Assembly (NCBI GenBank): GCA_947463845.1
Contig: CANHUM010000055.1
Coordinates: 1-8,699, forward strand
Length of the DNA stretch: 8,699 bases
Source: Comamonadaceae bacterium
GTDB lineage: Bacteria > Pseudomonadota > Gammaproteobacteria > Burkholderiales > Burkholderiaceae_C
Direction of reading: 5' to 3'
Numbering within the stretch: position 1 is the first letter of the stretch; the number at the start of each line of letters is the position of its first letter. The notes under the pieces were generated by a model. It was not told where the DNA came from, made no database searches, and worked only from the letters and a program-made list of their open reading frames with translations. Shown here piece by piece: positions 6,253-8,699 of the stretch. The translations under genes were made by a program, and so were the position numbers.

Positions 6253-7437
6253 TCACATGCGCTCAAAAATCGCGGCAATGCCCTGACCGCCGCCGATGCA
6301 CATGGTGACCAGCGCGTAGCGGCCATTCACGCGCTGCAGCTCGTGCAGGGCTTTGACCGTGATCAGTGCGCCAGTCGCACCAATCGGATGACCCAGCGAA
6401 ATGCCCGAGCCATTGGGGTTGACCTTGGCCGGGTCCAGACCCAGCTCACGCGTCACGGCACAGGCTTGGGCGGCAAAGGCCTCGTTGGCCTCGATCACGT
6501 CCAAGTCGTTCACACTCAGGCCGGTTTTCTTGAGCACGGCTTGTGTGGCGCTGATCGGGCCCACGCCCATGATCTTGGGATCGAGTCCCGTGTGGGCGTA
6601 ACCCACCAGGCGGGCCATGGGCTTGGCGCCACGGGCCTTGGCTGCACCCGCTTCCATCAGCACCAAGGCTGCCGCAGCGTCGTTGATACCCGAGGCGTTG
6701 CCGGCGGTCACCGTACCGTTTTCCTTGACGAAAACGGGTTTGAGCTTGGCCATGTCTTCGAGCTTGCAGCCGGGGCGGAAGTGCTCGTCAGTGGCCCAGG
6801 CCACATCGCCCTTTTTGCTTTTGAGTGTGACGGGGATGATCTGGTCTTTGAAGCGGCCTTCAGCTGTGGCGCGTTCGGCGCGGTTGTGGCTTTCCAGGGC
6901 CAGGGCGTCCTGCATCTCGCGGGTAATGCCGTATTTGGCGGCCACGTTTTCGGCCGTCACACCCATGTGGATGTTGTGGAAAGGATCGTGCAAGGCACCG
7001 ACCATCATGTCGACCATTTTGGTGTCACCCATGCGCACGCCCCAGCGGGAGCTGAGGCTCGCATAGGGTGCACGGCTCATGTTTTCCGCGCCGCCGCCAA
7101 TGGCGATGTCGCAGTCACCCAGCAGGATGGATTGGCTGGCCGACACGATGGCCTGCAGGCCAGAGCCGCACAGACGGTTCACGTTGAAGGCCGGGGTGCC
7201 TTCGGCGCAGCCGCCGTTGATGGCCGCCACGCGCGACAAATACATGTCTTTGGGCTCGGTGTTGACCACATGACCGAACACGACATGGCCCACATCCTTG
7301 CCATCGGTGCCTGCGCGGGACAGCGCTTCGCGCACGACCTGCGCAGCCAACTCGGTGGGTGCGATGTCTTTCAGGCTGCCGCCATAGGTACCAATGGCGG
7401 TGCGCACACCGCTGACAACAACAACTTCACGGCTCAT
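6253..7437 (-). CDS. bktB: Beta-ketothiolase BktB (acetyl-CoA C-acyltransferase)
   Basis: The 394-residue thiolase catalyses reversible Claisen condensation of acyl-CoA with acetyl-CoA, or thiolysis of 3-ketoacyl-CoA, in the cytosol. Catalytic residues are C90 (NRLCGSG), H350 (SLGHPIGATG) and C380 (TMCIGGGQG), with NEAF at 318-321. The N-terminus (SREVVVVSGVRTAIGTYGG), the DMYLSRVAAINGG segment and the C-terminal half match my memory of C. necator BktB, which has the same length and accepts C4-C6 substrates such as 3-ketovaleryl-CoA. GGAGA (7450-7446 on the minus strand), 8 bases before the ATG, supports the start. The gene is isolated from any phaC or phaB in this window. It follows an SDR gene in the same direction after 120 bases. 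A role in polyhydroxyalkanoate precursor supply or in short-chain ketoacyl-CoA breakdown is inferred from the family. PhaA is the main alternative. Confidence 0.93.
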   Translation of the reverse strand: MSREVVVVSGVRTAIGTYGGSLKDIAPTELAAQVVREALSRAGTDGKDVGHVVFGHVVNTEPKDMYLSRVAAINGGCAEGTPAFNVNRLCGSGLQAIVSASQSILLGDCDIAIGGGAENMSRAPYASLSSRWGVRMGDTKMVDMMVGALHDPFHNIHMGVTAENVAAKYGITREMQDALALESHNRAERATAEGRFKDQIIPVTLKSKKGDVAWATDEHFRPGCKLEDMAKLKPVFVKENGTVTAGNASGINDAAAALVLMEAGAAKARGAKPMARLVGYAHTGLDPKIMGVGPISATQAVLKKTGLSVNDLDVIEANEAFAAQACAVTRELGLDPAKVNPNGSGISLGHPIGATGALITVKALHELQRVNGRYALVTMCIGGGQGIAAIFERM

Positions 7438-7456
7438 GGGAAAAGTCTCCGGGTTG

Positions 7457-7485
7457 AAAAAAATGAAAAAAACAGCATGGGATGC
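7457..7485 (-). terminator. Weak terminator-like element between the SDR gene and bktB
   Basis: Read on the minus strand, a short hairpin GCAT-CCC-ATGC (7485-7475) is followed by two T7 runs (7472-7466 and 7463-7457). The stem is only 4 base pairs, so termination would be inefficient. It could partly separate bktB from the upstream SDR transcript. The rest of the 120-base spacer (7438-7557) holds a 9-base direct repeat CGCGATGGC at 7505-7513 and 7535-7543 and no gene that I can support. I did not find a clear bktB promoter. Confidence 0.3.
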
Positions 7486-7557
7486 AGCAACAAACAGTGT
7501 CGGACGCGATGGCTACAGCGGCCTGACAAGCTGCCGCGATGGCATGGCCAGGGCTTT

Positions 7558-8313
7558 TCAGCCCCGCACGTCGGCCACAGGCGCCTGCCCGAAGTCGGGT
7601 CGGGCCAGAAAACGCAGCACCTTGTCGGCTGCTTGCTCGGGGGAGCTGAGTTGTCCTTGGTCTTTGAGCTGCAGAAATCTGGACTGATCCGGGAAAGTTT
7701 CACCTGATGCGCCCCGCAACTGCACTTGCATGTCGGTGTCGATCACGCCGGGTGCGAGTGAACAGACTCGGGCGCCATTGGCCTGCAGGGCTTCGTCCAG
7801 CGCCAGGCAACGGGTGAAGTGGTCCATGCCAGCCTTGGCGGCGCAGTAAGCGGCCTGCGAGGCCATGGCGTTGCGACCCAGACCCGATGAAATGTTGAGC
7901 ACTTTGCGGGGGATGGACCAGGCCTGTGTGGCCCCCAAAAATGCCGCACACAAGGCCATGGGCGCTTCCAGGCCCACCCGCAGGGCCTGTGTCAGATCGA
8001 CCGGGCGCGACAGACGCAGGGGCATGATGGGCGGGATGACGCCCGCGTTGTTGATCAGGGTGGCACTGGCGAATTCGGCTGGGTTCTGGTGGAGTAACCA
8101 GTCGCGCAGACGGTCGCTGACACCTTCGCCATCGGCCAGGTCATGCGTCCATTGGGCCAAGGGCACATCAGCCGTTTGGGCGGCCTCGGCCAGTTCGGGG
8201 TTGGCATGGCGCGAGATGCACAGCAGCGTATGGCCTGGCTGCAGCAGCTGCCGGGCCATGGCCAGGCCCATGCCGCGCGAAGCGCCCGTGAGGATGTAGA
8301 GGTGTTGTGTCAT
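7558..8313 (-). CDS. SDR-family NAD(P)-dependent oxidoreductase, sepiapterin-reductase-like
   Basis: This is a classical short-chain dehydrogenase with a Rossmann fold. From the ATG at 8313 it has 251 residues. It shows the cofactor-binding TGASRGMG (9-16), NNAG (88-91), catalytic S143 (NISSGLG) and the Y156-x3-K160 pair (YCAAK). The SLAPGVIDTDMQ segment (185-196) and the C-terminal half with LQLKDQGQL resemble sepiapterin reductase and the Bacillus benzil reductase YueD, so a carbonyl reductase acting with NADPH is likely. The start is uncertain. The ORF extends to an ATG at 8379 that directly abuts the cytochrome stop codon and has AAGG 7 bases ahead, but the extra 22 residues look unlike an SDR N-terminus, whereas MTQHLYILTGASRG begins as expected. 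The ATG at 8313 has no visible Shine-Dalgarno. The gene is probably co-transcribed with the cytochrome gene. The true substrate is unknown. Confidence 0.87.
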   Translation of the reverse strand: MTQHLYILTGASRGMGLAMARQLLQPGHTLLCISRHANPELAEAAQTADVPLAQWTHDLADGEGVSDRLRDWLLHQNPAEFASATLINNAGVIPPIMPLRLSRPVDLTQALRVGLEAPMALCAAFLGATQAWSIPRKVLNISSGLGRNAMASQAAYCAAKAGMDHFTRCLALDEALQANGARVCSLAPGVIDTDMQVQLRGASGETFPDQSRFLQLKDQGQLSSPEQAADKVLRFLARPDFGQAPVADVRG

Positions 8314-8379
8314 GGACCACATGGTAGAGGGTTGCACCTGACCATGGGGTACCGCAGATGACAGGGCTTTGCCCAGCAT

Positions 8380-8699
8380 TTAACTGCCTTGTGCAGCCCG
8401 GATCCGGTTGACTTGCAGTGGCGTGACCTCGCCCGCCTGGTTGCCCCAGCGGGTGCGCAGGTGGGTGAGTACGGACGCGATGTCGCGGTCGTCCAGTTCC
8501 AGCACAGCGGGTGGCATGCCGAATGGACGTGGGTGGCCTTGAGTGGCTGGGCCGTAGCCGCCGTAAAGGACCAGCTGCACCAGGTTGGTGGGATCCTGCA
8601 AGAGCACGGCCCGGTTGCCAGCCAGGGCAGGGTAGGCCACTTCGCCCAATGCGGTTTTTACGCCCTCGCCCTGCTCGCCGTGGCATTGCAGGCATTGGC
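8380..8699 (-). CDS. C-type cytochrome, C-terminal heme domain, 5' end cut by window (multiheme dehydrogenase subunit type)
   Basis: The frame is open to the right edge of the window. The visible 105 residues begin with QCLQCHGEQGEG, a CxxCH heme-attachment site (bases 8694-8680). M61 in RPFGMPPAV is the probable sixth heme ligand. The pattern YPALAGN...DPTNLVQLVLYGGYGP...GMPP...DDRDIASVLTHLRTRWGN is typical of the last heme domain in the membrane-anchored cytochrome subunits of periplasmic dehydrogenases (alcohol, gluconate, or molybdenum hydroxylase types). There electrons pass to the respiratory chain. Full proteins of that type have about 400 residues and three hemes, so most of the gene, including any signal peptide, lies outside. 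A single-domain cytochrome c is the alternative. The only short-ORF start, a TTG at 8649, would fall after the heme motif and is not the true start. The gene ends with TAA directly against the possible SDR start at 8379. Confidence 0.85.
   Translation of the reverse strand, partial: QCLQCHGEQGEGVKTALGEVAYPALAGNRAVLLQDPTNLVQLVLYGGYGPATQGHPRPFGMPPAVLELDDRDIASVLTHLRTRWGNQAGEVTPLQVNRIRAAQGS

Noticed and set aside
7505..7543. Direct repeat CGCGATGGC, 30 bases apart
   Set aside because: There are only two 9-base copies in GC-rich DNA and no further units, so chance is likely. It is not a CRISPR or iteron array.
6343..7707. A 454-residue plus-strand ORF opposite bktB
   Set aside because: It is longer than bktB but runs antisense across its conserved codons, has a His/Gly-rich composition typical of a frame shadow in GC-rich DNA, and shows no recognisable domain.
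8168..8695. A 175-residue minus-strand ORF across the SDR-cytochrome junction
   Set aside because: It is out of frame with both the CxxCH cytochrome and the SDR, is Arg/Pro-rich and has no domain; it is a frame shadow.

Overview
The window looks like chromosomal DNA of a betaproteobacterium, most likely Burkholderiales and probably Comamonadaceae. The reasons are the GC-rich sequence with strong G/C third-position use, a thiolase that matches the remembered Cupriavidus necator BktB in length and motifs, and the style of the other proteins. This placement is from memory, without a database search. I see no tRNA, rRNA, insertion sequence, CRISPR array or phage gene.

Layout. (1) 1-702, plus strand: the 3' end of ettA, the ABC-F translation factor, closed by a perfect inverted-repeat terminator at 723-755. 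(2) 771-1391, minus strand: an orphan response regulator with its DNA-binding domain at the N-terminus, facing the same terminator. (3) 1392-1579: a divergent intergenic region, AT-rich on the regulator side, with short repeats and a purine-rich translation-start region. (4) 1580-6218, plus strand: four genes in one direction. They encode an acyl-CoA ligase, a luciferase-like flavin oxidoreductase, a short folate-domain-lacking methionine synthase (MesD-like) and a 2-oxoglutarate/Fe(II) dioxygenase of the amino-acid hydroxylase type. The first three are separated by only 24-25 bases and look like an operon. The fourth follows after 81 bases. (5) 6219-6252: a GC hairpin between convergent genes. 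(6) 6253-8699, minus strand, in transcription order from the right edge: the C-terminal heme domain of a c-type cytochrome (cut by the window), a sepiapterin-reductase-like SDR, and the beta-ketothiolase BktB.

How they may work together. The ligase and BktB are acyl-CoA enzymes, but they lie on opposite strands and are not obviously one pathway. The most interesting stretch is 3320-6218. There a MesD-like methionine synthase sits between a flavin-dependent oxidoreductase and a 2-oxoglutarate dioxygenase. The known MesD enzyme needs oxygen and a partner protein, MesX (DUF1852), and no MesX-like gene is visible here. Whether the flavin enzyme takes that role is a hypothesis only. The rest of the window is ordinary housekeeping and central-carbon content.
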